A stretch of 45,765 bases of DNA from Mucilaginibacter polytrichastri. GTDB lineage: Bacteria; Bacteroidota; Bacteroidia; Sphingobacteriales; Sphingobacteriaceae. The notes beneath the pieces were generated by a model. That model made no database searches, was not told the DNA's origin, and was given only the letters and a program-made list of their open reading frames with translations. Shown here in pieces: positions 15,561-24,352 of this stretch. The DNA lies in contig NZ_MPPL01000001.1 of assembly GCF_001911425.1 (NCBI RefSeq), positions 492,057-537,821 of the forward strand, given 5' to 3'. The translations under genes and the position numbers were made by a program. Numbering within the stretch: position 1 is the first letter of the stretch; each line of letters begins with the position of its first letter.

Positions 15561-16140
15561 GAACCCCTCCAACCTCCCCAAAGGGGAGGCTTTTAATAAT
15601 TTTGATACAAGACATTCAATCGTATTGAAACCAAATACAACAAAATCTTCTAATAACATCAGTGGGGCTCAGCGCCCCATTGATGTTTATTTCCCGCTGT
15701 ATAACCAGCGATATCCATCAGTTGGCGATAAATTAATATTAAGCATCGTTTTGCTGTTTCTATTTTTTAGCATAATGGGCTTAGTGTGGATTATCCCGTT
15801 TCCGCAACTGAACTGGCTGGGCACTTATAAGGGGTATTTTAGCTGGGCATCGTTTTTTATAGCAGGCAGTGTATTTTACTGGTATAAGCAATCGCCCATA
15901 CTGTCTTATTTTTTATTGCTGTTGATGTTTGCATTTTCGTACGGCGCATCGCAGCTGGCAGAAATAGGGGCATTGGTTGGCCCTCCCGTATGGACAATTT
16001 GTGGCCCCATTGCACTAGCTGCCTTAATTACGCTGTTTTTGATAAGCCGGAAAAGGCAAGTTAACTTTGTGAGCAGTATATTCCGTTTGCCGGTATGGCT
16101 GGTTAGCTTTTTGGCCAAAGGCTTTGGTGCCAAAATATAA
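15550..16140 (+). CDS. DUF962/Mpo1-like membrane protein, start uncertain
   Basis: Membrane protein of about 155-196 aa. The core from [13 protein letters not shown] through [25 protein letters not shown] and [21 protein letters not shown] resembles DUF962 (Mpo1-like) proteins: an N-terminal Y-F-x-x-Y motif, four hydrophobic segments and the S-P-x-L-S/A motif. The histidines typical of Mpo1 enzymes are not seen, so catalysis is doubtful. The frame contains no ATG before the conserved part. The TTG at 15550 overlaps rny by 11 bp and would translate repeat family D as [10 protein letters not shown]; the TTG at 15625 or a non-standard start near 15679 are alternatives. The native start may have been lost or displaced by the repeat. 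Confidence 0.6.
   Translation: MLSKNPSNLPKGEAFNNFDTRHSIVLKPNTTKSSNNISGAQRPIDVYFPLYNQRYPSVGDKLILSIVLLFLFFSIMGLVWIIPFPQLNWLGTYKGYFSWASFFIAGSVFYWYKQSPILSYFLLLLMFAFSYGASQLAEIGALVGPPVWTICGPIALAALITLFLISRKRQVNFVSSIFRLPVWLVSFLAKGFGAKI
15561..15594 (+). terminator. rny terminator made from repeat family D
   Basis: CCTCCCC (15573-15579) pairs with GGGGAGG (15583-15589) around AAA, followed by CTTTT. The 5' part equals the repeat at 8317-8340. It starts right after the rny stop codon, so an intergenic repeat appears to serve as the terminator. Confidence 0.7.
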
Positions 16141-16305
16141 GGCTAAATCTGTTTGGGGTATCTTTGTTAACTTTTCCTTAAAGTAGTTAACTATCAGGTA
16201 TTGAATTTATTGTTAAATATTAGTTCACTCTTTGTGGTAAACATAATAATGTGTTAACATTGCCTTAATATTATTGCTGAACCTTTGTGCTCAAATTGAA
16301 CACAC

Positions 16306-19300
16306 ATGAAGAAGCTTTACTTATTACTCTTATCCGTTCTAACAATCTGCTTTACCATACCTGCCAATGCGCAGCTAACCAGCACCGTGCTGAGTGGTAA
16401 AGTTGTAGATTCTAAAGGCGTTACTATGCCGGGTGTAACCATCCAGGCTGTAAATACCAGCACTGGTACACGTTATGGTGCACAAACCAATACAGATGGC
16501 CGTTATACCATCTCTAACGTTAACCCGGGCGGTCCTTATACTATTACTGCTACTTTTATCGGTTACAAAAAAGAAGAACGTAGCGACCTTACCTTAACCT
16601 TAGGTAATGCAACGTTTAACTTTTTGCTGCAGGATGAAAGCACAGCATTAAAAGAAGTTACTGTACGTGCAACCGGCGGCCCAACTAAAACAGGTGCCAG
16701 CACCCGTATCGGTCAAAATGCAATTAAAACGTTGCCGTCTATCAACCGTAACTTTCAGGATTTAACCCGTACTACGCCTCAAAGTAACAATAACTCATTT
16801 CAGGGTACCAATTACCGTTACAATAACGTAACGCTTGATGGTGCCATTAATAACGATGCAATTGGTTTCAGCCCGTCATTAGGTGGCCAGAACAATGCAT
16901 CGGGCCAGGTGGGTAGCAGTACCCGTACCAGCCCGGTACCAATGGATGCCGTACAGGATATACAGGTTTATGTAGCGCCTTTCGATATTAAAATTGGTAA
17001 CGTATTGGGTGGTAGTATTAACGCTGTAACCCGTAGCGGTACAAATGATGTTACAGGTTCGCTTTATACTTACGGCCGTAACGCAACCTTAACTGGTAAA
17101 AACAACGCATCTGCAGCAGCAGGAGGCGATGGTGCTAAAGAGCCCAAAGATTTTCATGATTACCAGGTTGGTGGCCGTTTGGGTTTCCCGATCATTAAAA
17201 ATAAATTATTCTTCTTTACCAACGAGGAGATAAATCGCCGCCAGGATCCAGTAATTTCGGGTGCCGGTACTGCAGGTTCTGCCAAAATATTAAGCTTGCA
17301 AGATGCACAAAACCTGGCTACAGCATTTAAAACATACAGCGGTCAGGATGCTGGTACTTATGGTAATACGACCATCTTCTCAAACTCAAACAAATTCTTT
17401 AATCGTTTAGACTGGAATATCAACGATAAAAACCAGTTAACTATCCGTAACAATACCATCAGCTCTTCTGCAACTAACTTAGAGCGCGATCAAAGTAACT
17501 TCCGTTTCAGCGGTATTGATTATACTTCACACAACAACTCATCATCAACTGTTGCCGAGTTAAAATCAAGGATTTCAAACAGCGCAAGTAACAGCTTATT
17601 GGTAGGTTACTCAAATGTACATGATTACCGCGACCCTAACTCGAACCCTGCATTACCACAGATTGAGATTACCGGTAATACGCCAGGTACAACCATATTT
17701 ATGGGTACCGACCGTGAGGCTGCCATATTTGATATGCGCCAAAAAACTACTGAGTTAACTGATAACTTTACCTTGACTAAAGGTAAACACACTTTTACCT
17801 TTGGTACACACAACGAGTTTTATAACATCACTTATAACTTTGTTAACGCATGGAACGGCCGTATAGCTTACAGCAGCGTTGCTAATTTCCTGGCTAACAT
17901 CCCTTCCCGTACCCGTGCTAACTTTAACTATACCGATAACACCCGCGATTATATCCTTGACAATCCATCAGCTAAATTTAATGTTGATCTGTTAAGCGTA
18001 TATGGTCAGGATGAAATCCAGTTAACCGACAACTTTAAGTTAACCGCAGGTTTACGCTTTGACTATGCCGGCGTACCGGATAAACAACCGTTGAGCTCTA
18101 AAACTACAGGCGCACCGGTTGACGTTAATTACGGCAATACCTTCACTTATACTAAACCAAAAGATATCCAAAACAAATATTTGAACAATGTAGAGATCAA
18201 CCCGCGTGTATCTTTTAACTATGATATCAACGGCGATCAAAGTGTTGTTTTACGTGGTGGTAGTGGTTTCTTTACCGGCCGTGTTCCTTTTGCATGGTTT
18301 GGTTATGCATTTTACAACAATGGTACAACTTATGGTGCTTATGATGTTAAACCAAGTGCAACTGCGCCAATCAAGGCAGGTACAAACCCTGTACAAGCCC
18401 CTTCAAATGGTGGTTTAGGCTTTGTTAACCAGCAAGGTGCCAATACTTCTGCTACGGGCCCTACCCAGGTGGATATGATTGATAATAACTTTAAAATGCC
18501 ACAGGTTTGGAGAAACAGTTTAGCTGTTGACGTTACCACGCCAGATCAGTGGAAATTTACTGTAGAAGGTATCTACACTAAAGTTATCCACGATTTAAAA
18601 TTCCAACAGGTTAATACTACTGATAATGTAACTTATTATCCTTACGATACCCAGCACCAACAGCCAATATTTGTTAATAGCAAAATAAATTCGTCATACA
18701 CTAACGCTTATTTATTATCAAATACTAATCAGGGTTACCGTTACAGTGCTACTGCGCAAATTGCCAAACTGTTTCAGTTAGGTGCATTGAGCAGCTTAAA
18801 TGCTACCGTAGCTTATACCTACGGTCACTCTAAAGATGTTACCAACGGTATCCGTAACTCAATGGAATCTAACTGGCAGTTAAACCAGGCTTTAAATCCA
18901 AACAACCCTGGGTTGGCTAACTCAAACTTTGATATCCGTAACCGTATCGTATCAACAGTTAACTATATGGTTAACTGGGATGCTGCTAAAAACTACACTG
19001 CAAACTTTAGCTTCTTCTTTAGCGCGCAATCTGGTAACCCATATACGTATGGTATCTATCCAAGTGCTATCGATGGTACAGGCCAGCAAGTTAGTTTAGC
19101 TTATATACCTAAAGCTGGCGAAACTGTTAATTTCTTCAGAGATATCGTTGGCGGACAAACTGCTGCACAGCAAGCTGCTGCGTTTGATGCCTTTATCGAT
19201 GCCAGCAAATACCTGAAAAGCCGCCGTGGCGACTTTACACAACGTAATGCTGCCTTTACACCTTGGAACAATCAACTTGATTTCCGTTTTGCACAAGACT

Positions 19301-19590
19301 TTAAATTTGGTAATGGCAAACGCAAACAGGTTATCACTTTCACTTACGATATTGTTAACTTAACCAATTTGTTGAACAAAAAATGGGGTCAATACTACTT
19401 CTCGCCTAACACTTACAATTCAACATCAAGTGTTGGTTTAACACCGGTGAGTGGTACAGGTACACCTTCGTTTGCAAATGCTTCAACTACTTATCCAAAG
19501 TACACCTTCTCTAATCCGGGCTTACCGTATTCGGTTGATTACTTTGCTTCACGCTGGCAAATGCAGTTTGGAGTGCGTTACAGCTTCTAA
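16306..19590 (+). CDS. Oar-like TonB-dependent outer-membrane receptor
   Basis: Outer-membrane beta-barrel receptor of 1094 aa. Signal peptide MKKLYLLLLSVLTICFTIPANA is followed by a carboxypeptidase-like regulatory domain (about 28-115, LSGKVVDSKGVTMPGVTIQA to DGRYTISNVNPGGPYT). Then comes a plug (about 130-260, with RTTPQSNNNSFQGTNYRYNN and GGSINAVTRSGTND), a long barrel, and the C-terminal aromatic strand WQMQFGVRYSF. The plug form NVTLDG and SINAVTRSGTN is that of the Oar family, Myxococcus-type adhesion/receptor proteins, rather than siderophore receptors. No SusD gene follows, so it is not a polysaccharide-locus SusC. TATCTTTG at 16159-16166 could be a promoter box 140 bp upstream. Strong terminator after it. 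The ligand is unknown. Confidence 0.9.
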   Translation: MKKLYLLLLSVLTICFTIPANAQLTSTVLSGKVVDSKGVTMPGVTIQAVNTSTGTRYGAQTNTDGRYTISNVNPGGPYTITATFIGYKKEERSDLTLTLGNATFNFLLQDESTALKEVTVRATGGPTKTGASTRIGQNAIKTLPSINRNFQDLTRTTPQSNNNSFQGTNYRYNNVTLDGAINNDAIGFSPSLGGQNNASGQVGSSTRTSPVPMDAVQDIQVYVAPFDIKIGNVLGGSINAVTRSGTNDVTGSLYTYGRNATLTGKNNASAAAGGDGAKEPKDFHDYQVGGRLGFPIIKNKLFFFTNEEINRRQDPVISGAGTAGSAKILSLQDAQNLATAFKTYSGQDAGTYGNTTIFSNSNKFFNRLDWNINDKNQLTIRNNTISSSATNLERDQSNFRFSGIDYTSHNNSSSTVAELKSRISNSASNSLLVGYSNVHDYRDPNSNPALPQIEITGNTPGTTIFMGTDREAAIFDMRQKTTELTDNFTLTKGKHTFTFGTHNEFYNITYNFVNAWNGRIAYSSVANFLANIPSRTRANFNYTDNTRDYILDNPSAKFNVDLLSVYGQDEIQLTDNFKLTAGLRFDYAGVPDKQPLSSKTTGAPVDVNYGNTFTYTKPKDIQNKYLNNVEINPRVSFNYDINGDQSVVLRGGSGFFTGRVPFAWFGYAFYNNGTTYGAYDVKPSATAPIKAGTNPVQAPSNGGLGFVNQQGANTSATGPTQVDMIDNNFKMPQVWRNSLAVDVTTPDQWKFTVEGIYTKVIHDLKFQQVNTTDNVTYYPYDTQHQQPIFVNSKINSSYTNAYLLSNTNQGYRYSATAQIAKLFQLGALSSLNATVAYTYGHSKDVTNGIRNSMESNWQLNQALNPNNPGLANSNFDIRNRIVSTVNYMVNWDAAKNYTANFSFFFSAQSGNPYTYGIYPSAIDGTGQQVSLAYIPKAGETVNFFRDIVGGQTAAQQAAAFDAFIDASKYLKSRRGDFTQRNAAFTPWNNQLDFRFAQDFKFGNGKRKQVITFTYDIVNLTNLLNKKWGQYYFSPNTYNSTSSVGLTPVSGTGTPSFANASTTYPKYTFSNPGLPYSVDYFASRWQMQFGVRYSF

Positions 19591-19619
19591 GCGATTTTTC
19601 ACAATTGTAATAATAACAA

Positions 19620-19650
19620 GGGCTCCCGATTTTTCGGGAGCCCTTTTTTT
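19620..19650 (+). terminator. Terminator after Oar-like receptor
   Basis: GGGCTCCCG pairs with CGGGAGCCC around an ATTTTT loop and is followed by a long T-run. Very strong Rho-independent terminator, about 30 bp after the stop codon. Confidence 0.93.
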
Positions 19651-19868
19651 ATGTTGGCAGATTTTAATTTGGTACAATTTATATTACTTATTTAAGTAAG
19701 CAAGTTAGGAGCACTTTGCCCCCTGCCTTTGGTGGAATATACAACTGTTAGTGCTGCTTGCCTAAGCATTTATAAGGCATGTAATTGGGCATACCAAATT
19801 TATAAGCATACAATGATTTGGAAAAGTGTTTTTTAATAGCGTGCAAAACAAATACGACAAATGTTTCT

Positions 19869-19876
19869 TATATTTG
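19869..19876 (+). promoter_or_regulatory. -7 box of the Xre-RES operon
   Basis: TATATTTG matches the Bacteroidota -7 box. It ends 6 bp before the ATG at 19883, so the transcript would be nearly leaderless, or translation starts at the next ATG (19892). No good -33 element was found. An autorepressor site of the antitoxin would be expected around here. Confidence 0.5.
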
Positions 19877-19882
19877 ATACAA

Positions 19883-20350
19883 ATGTCGGATATGGCTATT
19901 TTGCATCAAAAAGAATTTCGTACCACAAACCTGGTTAGTTTACTGGGTGGGGTAGAGCTGGTCACTGAAAAGATTGGGTCGGCTTTTGATTTAATTACGC
20001 TGAGTAATAAAGGGATCAAGAAAGCATCCTTAGATGCTTTGGTAGGCCACATGGGCATGACCAAGAAAAACTTTGCCGAAGACATCCTGAACCTGTCTGT
20101 CAAAACTTTAGAACGCAAGAAAGGCGATGACCTGCTCGACAGACAAACCTCATCGCATGTGATAGAGGTAGCCAAAGTGGTAAAGCATGCTTTTGATGTT
20201 TTTGAGGATGAAGCAAAAGTGCAAAAATGGCTGAGTACACCCAACCGGGCGCTTAATCAAATGAAGCCGCTCGATTTGTTTTATATGCCCACCGGCCTGG
20301 GGCTGGTAGATAATGTTTTGGGCAGGATAGAAGAAGGCGTTTATTCCTGA
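19883..20350 (+). CDS. Xre/MbcA/ParS-type antitoxin
   Basis: Antitoxin of a type II RES-Xre system, 155 aa from the ATG at 19883. The N-terminal half is a helical Xre-like DNA-binding region (SKGIKKASLDALVGHMGMTKKNFAEDILNLSVKTLERKK). The C-terminal half is a DUF2384 domain (VIEVAKVVKHAFDVFEDEAKVQKWLSTPNRALNQMKPLD ... VLGRIEEGVY), the part that covers the RES active site in known complexes. The frame is open further upstream to 19826, but that would place the start before the -7 box at 19869. The stop overlaps the toxin start (ATGA), so the two are translationally coupled. It probably represses its own promoter. Confidence 0.9.
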   Translation: MSDMAILHQKEFRTTNLVSLLGGVELVTEKIGSAFDLITLSNKGIKKASLDALVGHMGMTKKNFAEDILNLSVKTLERKKGDDLLDRQTSSHVIEVAKVVKHAFDVFEDEAKVQKWLSTPNRALNQMKPLDLFYMPTGLGLVDNVLGRIEEGVYS

Positions 20351-20814
20351 TGCTGGTTTACCGTATTGTAAAGGTGCAAAAGCGTACAACAGACCTCTCC
20401 GGCATGGGCGCTTTTAAAGAAGGCGGCCGCTGGAATAATCCTGGCACGTATATGCTTTACACCTCAGAAAATAGTTCGCTGGCCTACCTGGAAAGCCTGG
20501 TGCATTTCGAGGCCGAAAACACGCCGCCCAATTTATACATTATCACAATCGACGTTAAGGCTGATGACAGCTTAATTTATACACTGCCGGTTGATAGCTA
20601 TCCTCAAAGTTGGCAGCAAATAGGTAACCTGGCCAACAAGCAACTAGGCGATGAGCTAATGGACGAACGAAAGTTTTTGGCCATCAAAATAAAATCTGCA
20701 ATCAATACTTTAGAATATAATTGTTTGCTCAATCCCTTGTTTCCGGGGTATCATAACGTGGTTAAGGTTCTGAATGTAGCGCCATTGCCGGTAGATGCCC
20801 GGCTGGTGAGGTAG
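20350..20814 (+). CDS. RES domain toxin
   Basis: Toxin of the RES family, 154 aa; characterised members destroy cellular NAD+. The RES marks are visible: VYRIVK near the start with the conserved Arg, then FKEGGRWNNPGTYMLYTSENSSLAYLESLVHF, where GGRWN, Y-x-S and the Glu of A-x-x-E form the active-site set, and the C-terminal CLLNPLFPGYHNV motif (usual N-P-x-H-P region). Length is normal. It overlaps the antitoxin by one base and shares its promoter. A two-way terminator follows. Intact motifs suggest an active toxin kept in check by the partner upstream. Confidence 0.9.
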   Translation: MLVYRIVKVQKRTTDLSGMGAFKEGGRWNNPGTYMLYTSENSSLAYLESLVHFEAENTPPNLYIITIDVKADDSLIYTLPVDSYPQSWQQIGNLANKQLGDELMDERKFLAIKIKSAINTLEYNCLLNPLFPGYHNVVKVLNVAPLPVDARLVR

Positions 20815-20835
20815 AACACAATCTGCAATTAAACA

Positions 20836-20867
20836 AAACGCCCTTTAACTTTCGCTAAAGGACGTTT
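20836..20867. terminator. Two-way terminator
   Basis: AAACG-CCTTTA pairs with TAAAGG-CGTTT around an 8-nt loop. It lies between convergent genes; the minus-strand read has a better T-run (TTTTGTTT), the plus-strand read a short one. Confidence 0.75.
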
Positions 20868-20891
20868 CTATTATTGATCATCAAAATCAAA

Positions 20892-21212
20892 TTACCATCT
20901 TCTGTAACCACCACGGTGGTAGTACCTGTTGTAATAAACTACACGGCGCGGGCCATAATAACCGCGGTCTACATAAACAGGCCTGCGGTAGTAGCCATCA
21001 TCATAAACCGGGGCATTATAATAAACCGGAGCCGGTGCGCAATAAGCGGGTGCCGGTGGGTAATAAACCGGGGCCGGTGGGTAGTAAACCACGTGGCGGT
21101 GTGGATAATAAGGAGTACCGATATTAAAACCTACATGTACGCCAACTTGTGCTTTTGCTGCATTGATAGTAAACAAGGCAACTATTACTGCTAAAAGGGT
21201 TATACGTTTCAT
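20892..21212 (-). CDS. Tyr/Pro-rich secreted protein
   Basis: A 106-aa exported protein with no recognised family. Signal peptide MKRITLLAVIVALFTINAAKA is followed by a short segment QVGVHVGFNIGTPYYPH. A low-complexity region follows, built from repeats of YYPPAP (PAPVYYPPAPAYCAPAPVYY), then a Tyr/Arg/Gly-rich tail (GYYGPRRVVYYNRYYHRGGYRRW). Such Tyr-rich sequences occur in small Bacteroidota cell-surface proteins. The frame is open to 21251, but the ATG at 21212 begins the signal peptide. It is monocistronic, convergent with the RES toxin. Structural or adhesive surface role is a guess. Confidence 0.7.
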   Translation of the reverse strand: MKRITLLAVIVALFTINAAKAQVGVHVGFNIGTPYYPHRHVVYYPPAPVYYPPAPAYCAPAPVYYNAPVYDDGYYRRPVYVDRGYYGPRRVVYYNRYYHRGGYRRW

Positions 21213-21368
21213 ATTCGTTGTTATTACTAAATAATTGATGTTTTTCAGCATCGTTGTTATAGTAATATGACAAGTATTGTACCGCAGGGTTTAATAGTTT
21301 GGGGATGAGTATGGGTTATGTAAGCTAAGTTGTTGTATTATAGCAAGAAAAAGTTTATGCTCATTATT

Positions 21369-21454
21369 CTGAACTTGTTCCGGCATCCCACTTGCATATG
21401 TCCACTACTTTGCTCACCGTATACTTAGCATGTGGGATGCCGGAACAAGTTCAG
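21369..21454. repeat. Palindromic repeat, family B
   Basis: Arms 21369-21391 and 21432-21454 are perfect 23-bp inverted repeats (CTGAACTTGTTCCGGCATCC and its complement) around a 40-nt spacer. Related to positions 1-37. The rest of the 21213-21520 gap holds the terminator at 21478-21506 and no gene that I can see. Confidence 0.85.
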
Positions 21455-21477
21455 CAAAATGGCGATATGGTACACAT

Positions 21478-21506
21478 AAAAAAGCCCCTCTCCAATGGAG
21501 AGGGGC
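21478..21506 (-). terminator. Terminator of the aminolipid synthase gene
   Basis: A perfect 10-bp stem, GCCCCTCTCC/GGAGAGGGGC with a 3-nt loop, is followed on the minus strand by six T residues. It lies 15 bp after the stop codon at 21521. Confidence 0.9.
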
Positions 21507-21520
21507 TGGGGCAAGGCTCT

Positions 21521-23275
21521 TTACAAATTCTTCGCCAGCTTCATTAACATCTCTTGCGGCACCTTTTGCAGGTCGAGTACCAGAAAACCATCCAGGCAAT
21601 CGGCAAACTTAGGGTCTATGTTAAAGCAGATTATTTTGGCGTTAAGTGATATATACTGGCGCAATAGTACAGGTACTTTCATGTTGCGTACTTCCAGTTC
21701 AGAGATCAGGTTGTCGAGGTTTTTAAAGCTGTCTTCGCCGGTTAAAAGCAGGTCGGCATCAATGCTCGAGAAATCAACCTTAAACTGTTTACGCGGCTTT
21801 ACGTACTCAGCCATTTCATGGTCGAAATGATTACGGGTAATATAATCGACAATAAGCGATTTAGAAAACTTCGAAAAACTATTACTGATACTTACCGGGC
21901 CTATTAAGTAACGGTAGCGTGGGTTATCAATTAAAAACTTCAAAATACCCTTCCACAGCAAAAATAACGGTAATGGTTTTTGCTGATACTCCTTACGGAT
22001 CCATGAGCGGCCAAGCTCTAAACTGCGCTTCAATACCGGGGTAAACTGCGACTTTATTTTAAAAAGGGTAGCGGTATAAAAGCCCTTTTTACCCAGGCTA
22101 TAAAATATCTCGTCGCCCAAACCAATGCGGTAAGCGCCTACCACCATTTTGGCTTCGGTATCCCAGATAAATAAGTGGTTGTAATAAATATCATACTCAT
22201 CCAGGTCGATGCTCTTGTTGCTGCCCTCGCCAACCTCGCGGAAGGTAACCTCGCGCAGGCGGCCAATTTCGCGGATAATGTTTGGGATAACCGATGTAGG
22301 TACTACAAAAACCTCATAGGCTTTTTCTTTGGTTACCAGGTAATTTTCGCGCAACTGATCAACCTCGGCCGAAATAATATCGGTACTGATGGCTTCTTCT
22401 ATTTCCTCGGCGCTCTTTTTAATCTTAAACAGGTTGCGCGGGTTAAATATTTTTTTGTCTTCTTCCAGGCCTGTGCCTAAGGCATAGGTTTTGGCCCTTA
22501 AAAAGTTAAGCAGTTTAACGGGGTCTTTGTTATCGGATACATCCTGTACGTTAATTGGTTTACCAATGCGCAGCTTAATGGTGTGGCCGCTTTTGTTAAA
22601 TAACTCTGACGGTAGCTTGGCCGTGCGTAATGCCGGGTGTATTAAGCTAAGCAAGTTAAACAATAACCCGTTGTTGCCATGAAAATAAATGGGTACCACC
22701 GGCACCTTCGATTTTTGGATTATTTTACCCACAACCGGGTGCCAAAGCCTGTCTGTAACCTGTTGTTGCTCTATCTTAAAGGTAGATACCTCGCCCGCCG
22801 GGAATATCCCTATCGGTATGCCGTTGTTAAGCATTTCGAGCGTTGATTTAATACCGCTGATGCTCGATGAGTGCTCTATATTTTCGAAAGGGTTTACTGC
22901 AACAAAATAATCACTCAGGTTGGGGATCTTTTTTAATAAAAAGTTGGCCATTACTTTAGCATCGGGCCTGGCCATGCATAATATTTTAAGCAGCACCATG
23001 CCTTCAATCCCACCATAAGGGTGGTTGGCAATGGCTATAAAAGCGCCATCGGCAGGTATATTTTTAAGTTCCTTTTCGTCAAATTCAATTTTAACGCCGC
23101 AGCCTTCTAAAATAGCATCTACAAAATCGGGGCCTACTTTTGGTTGTGCCTGGGCAAACAGATCGTTCACCTGGTTTATTTTCATAATTTCCATCAGCAG
23201 GGCGGCCAGTCCGGGCATTTTCAGCTTATCTAACTTAGTGGCTTTTGCAAATTCCTCTGTGGTAATTACCTTCAT
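21521..23275 (-). CDS. olsF: OlsF-type bifunctional acyltransferase (aminolipid synthesis)
   Basis: A 584-aa two-domain enzyme likely to make ornithine or glycine lipids in the inner membrane. Residues 60-290 are a PlsC-like O-acyltransferase with ANHPYGGIEG (H85) and the FPAGEVS motif (158-164), a variant of the usual FPEG. Residues about 320-490 are a GNAT-like N-acyltransferase (hemolysin/OlsB-type) with LREVTFREVGEG, the segment VVGAYRIGLGDEIF and ELGRSWIRKEYQ. O-acyl domain first and N-acyl domain second is the OlsF order described in Serratia and Flavobacterium, rather than separate OlsB/OlsA or GlsB/GlsA. The amino acid substrate cannot be read from sequence. ATG at 23275 is chosen; the frame is open to 23347. 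It is divergent from the ComEA-like gene, 58 bp apart. Confidence 0.78.
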   Translation of the reverse strand: MKVITTEEFAKATKLDKLKMPGLAALLMEIMKINQVNDLFAQAQPKVGPDFVDAILEGCGVKIEFDEKELKNIPADGAFIAIANHPYGGIEGMVLLKILCMARPDAKVMANFLLKKIPNLSDYFVAVNPFENIEHSSSISGIKSTLEMLNNGIPIGIFPAGEVSTFKIEQQQVTDRLWHPVVGKIIQKSKVPVVPIYFHGNNGLLFNLLSLIHPALRTAKLPSELFNKSGHTIKLRIGKPINVQDVSDNKDPVKLLNFLRAKTYALGTGLEEDKKIFNPRNLFKIKKSAEEIEEAISTDIISAEVDQLRENYLVTKEKAYEVFVVPTSVIPNIIREIGRLREVTFREVGEGSNKSIDLDEYDIYYNHLFIWDTEAKMVVGAYRIGLGDEIFYSLGKKGFYTATLFKIKSQFTPVLKRSLELGRSWIRKEYQQKPLPLFLLWKGILKFLIDNPRYRYLIGPVSISNSFSKFSKSLIVDYITRNHFDHEMAEYVKPRKQFKVDFSSIDADLLLTGEDSFKNLDNLISELEVRNMKVPVLLRQYISLNAKIICFNIDPKFADCLDGFLVLDLQKVPQEMLMKLAKNL

Positions 23276-23333
23276 ATATTCTTTATACAGATGTTGATGT
23301 ATTAACGTCAAATTTATTAAATTAACGGCTATT

Positions 23334-24185
23334 ATGGCCGCCGGCATTAAATCTTATCTCAAAAATTACCTCTCCATCACCAAAAAAGATTGGAACGGTT
23401 TAGTAATACTAATTGTATTGCTTATAATGGTTTTGGCTGCGCCATACGCATATCGGCTTTTTCACAAAGATAAGTTAATAAATTTTAATGACTTTAATGC
23501 CCTTGCTGCGCAATTACCACCAATTGATAGCAATAACGCAGAAACTAATACCAGTGGTATAAAAAACCGCCATCCCGTTCTGTTTGCTTTTAACCCCAAT
23601 CACCTGCCCGATGACCAGTGGCACAAACTCGGCCTCGATCAGCAGCAGATAGAAGTACTGAAACATTACGAGGCTAAAGGCGGCCATTTCAGCAAAAAAA
23701 CCGACCTGCAAAAGATCTATTGCATAACTGCTGAAGACTACAAACGCCTTGAACCCTACATTCAATTACCGGCAGATGGCCCGGCAACTATTATAGATAT
23801 TAACCATGCCGACTCTGCCAGCCTGGTAACTCTTAAAGGTATAGGCCCGGCTTATGCTATGCGAATTATCCGCTATCGCACAAAACTGGGTGGTTTTTAC
23901 AGCAAAGAACAGTTAAAAGAAGTTTTCGGAATCGATGAAGAACACTACTTGCTGATTAAAGACGGTATTAAGTTGAACCCGTTTGCTATTCATAAAGTAA
24001 ACATTAATAAAGCTACGTTTGATGATCTGCGCAGATACCCATACCTCAGTTACAAGCAGATCAATGCCATTATCCAATATCGCAGCGAGCATGGCGATTA
24101 TGATAATCTGAATGATATGAAAGATGTAGCTATTTTGGATGATGCTACATTGATGAAAGTGAAGCCATATTTGGTGTTTAGGTAG
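23334..24185 (+). CDS. ComEA-like helix-hairpin-helix membrane protein
   Basis: A 283-aa membrane-anchored protein with repeated helix-hairpin-helix DNA-binding units. One transmembrane helix (LVILIVLLIMVLAAPYAYRL, about 23-42) is followed by three ComEA-type units. The first, near 85-145 (NPNHLPDDQWHKLGL ... GGHFSKKTDL), is divergent. The second, near 157-210, is canonical (INHADSASLVTLKGIGPAYA ... RYRTKLGGFYSKEQLKEVFGI). The third, near 220-283, starts VNINKATFDDLRRYPYL. ComEA proteins bind incoming DNA during natural transformation; in Bacteroidota this type is widespread, so a DNA-uptake role is plausible but not shown. ATG start at 23334. Confidence 0.85.
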   Translation: MAAGIKSYLKNYLSITKKDWNGLVILIVLLIMVLAAPYAYRLFHKDKLINFNDFNALAAQLPPIDSNNAETNTSGIKNRHPVLFAFNPNHLPDDQWHKLGLDQQQIEVLKHYEAKGGHFSKKTDLQKIYCITAEDYKRLEPYIQLPADGPATIIDINHADSASLVTLKGIGPAYAMRIIRYRTKLGGFYSKEQLKEVFGIDEEHYLLIKDGIKLNPFAIHKVNINKATFDDLRRYPYLSYKQINAIIQYRSEHGDYDNLNDMKDVAILDDATLMKVKPYLVFR

Positions 24186-24193
24186 TGTAGATT

Positions 24194-24307
24194 ATATCAA
24201 ACACGTCATTGCGAGGTACGAAGCAATCCCCGACATACGGAGCCGTTTAGAGAGATTGATCTGCATAGTTTGAGATTGCTTGTACCTCGCAATGACGTGT
24301 TTGATAT
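24194..24307. repeat. REP-like palindrome, family A (stand-alone copy)
   Basis: Left arm 24194-24229 and right arm about 24272-24307 are inverted repeats of some 36 bp with one indel, extending to ATATCAAACACGTCATTGCG. The spacer is about 42 nt. The arms match the 30-bp ends of the GIY-YIG unit at 881 and 1293. It lies between the ComEA-like gene and guaA. Confidence 0.88.
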
Positions 24308-24352
24308 GTCTAAAATTCTTGGCTCTTGACTCTAAAAATATTATCTTTGCCC

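Noticed and set aside
15573..15594. Repeat family D at rny as a plain terminator without more meaning
   Set aside because: It does look like a terminator, but the same unit occurs in a coding end at 8317, so I list it as repeat and terminator.
16306..19590. SusC of a polysaccharide utilisation locus
   Set aside because: No susD gene follows and the plug is Oar-like; no glycoside hydrolases are near.
20950..21120. Tandem repeats in the Tyr/Pro-rich gene as a CRISPR-like or minisatellite array
   Set aside because: The DNA repeat follows the YYPPAP coding unit in frame after a good signal peptide, so it is a protein repeat.
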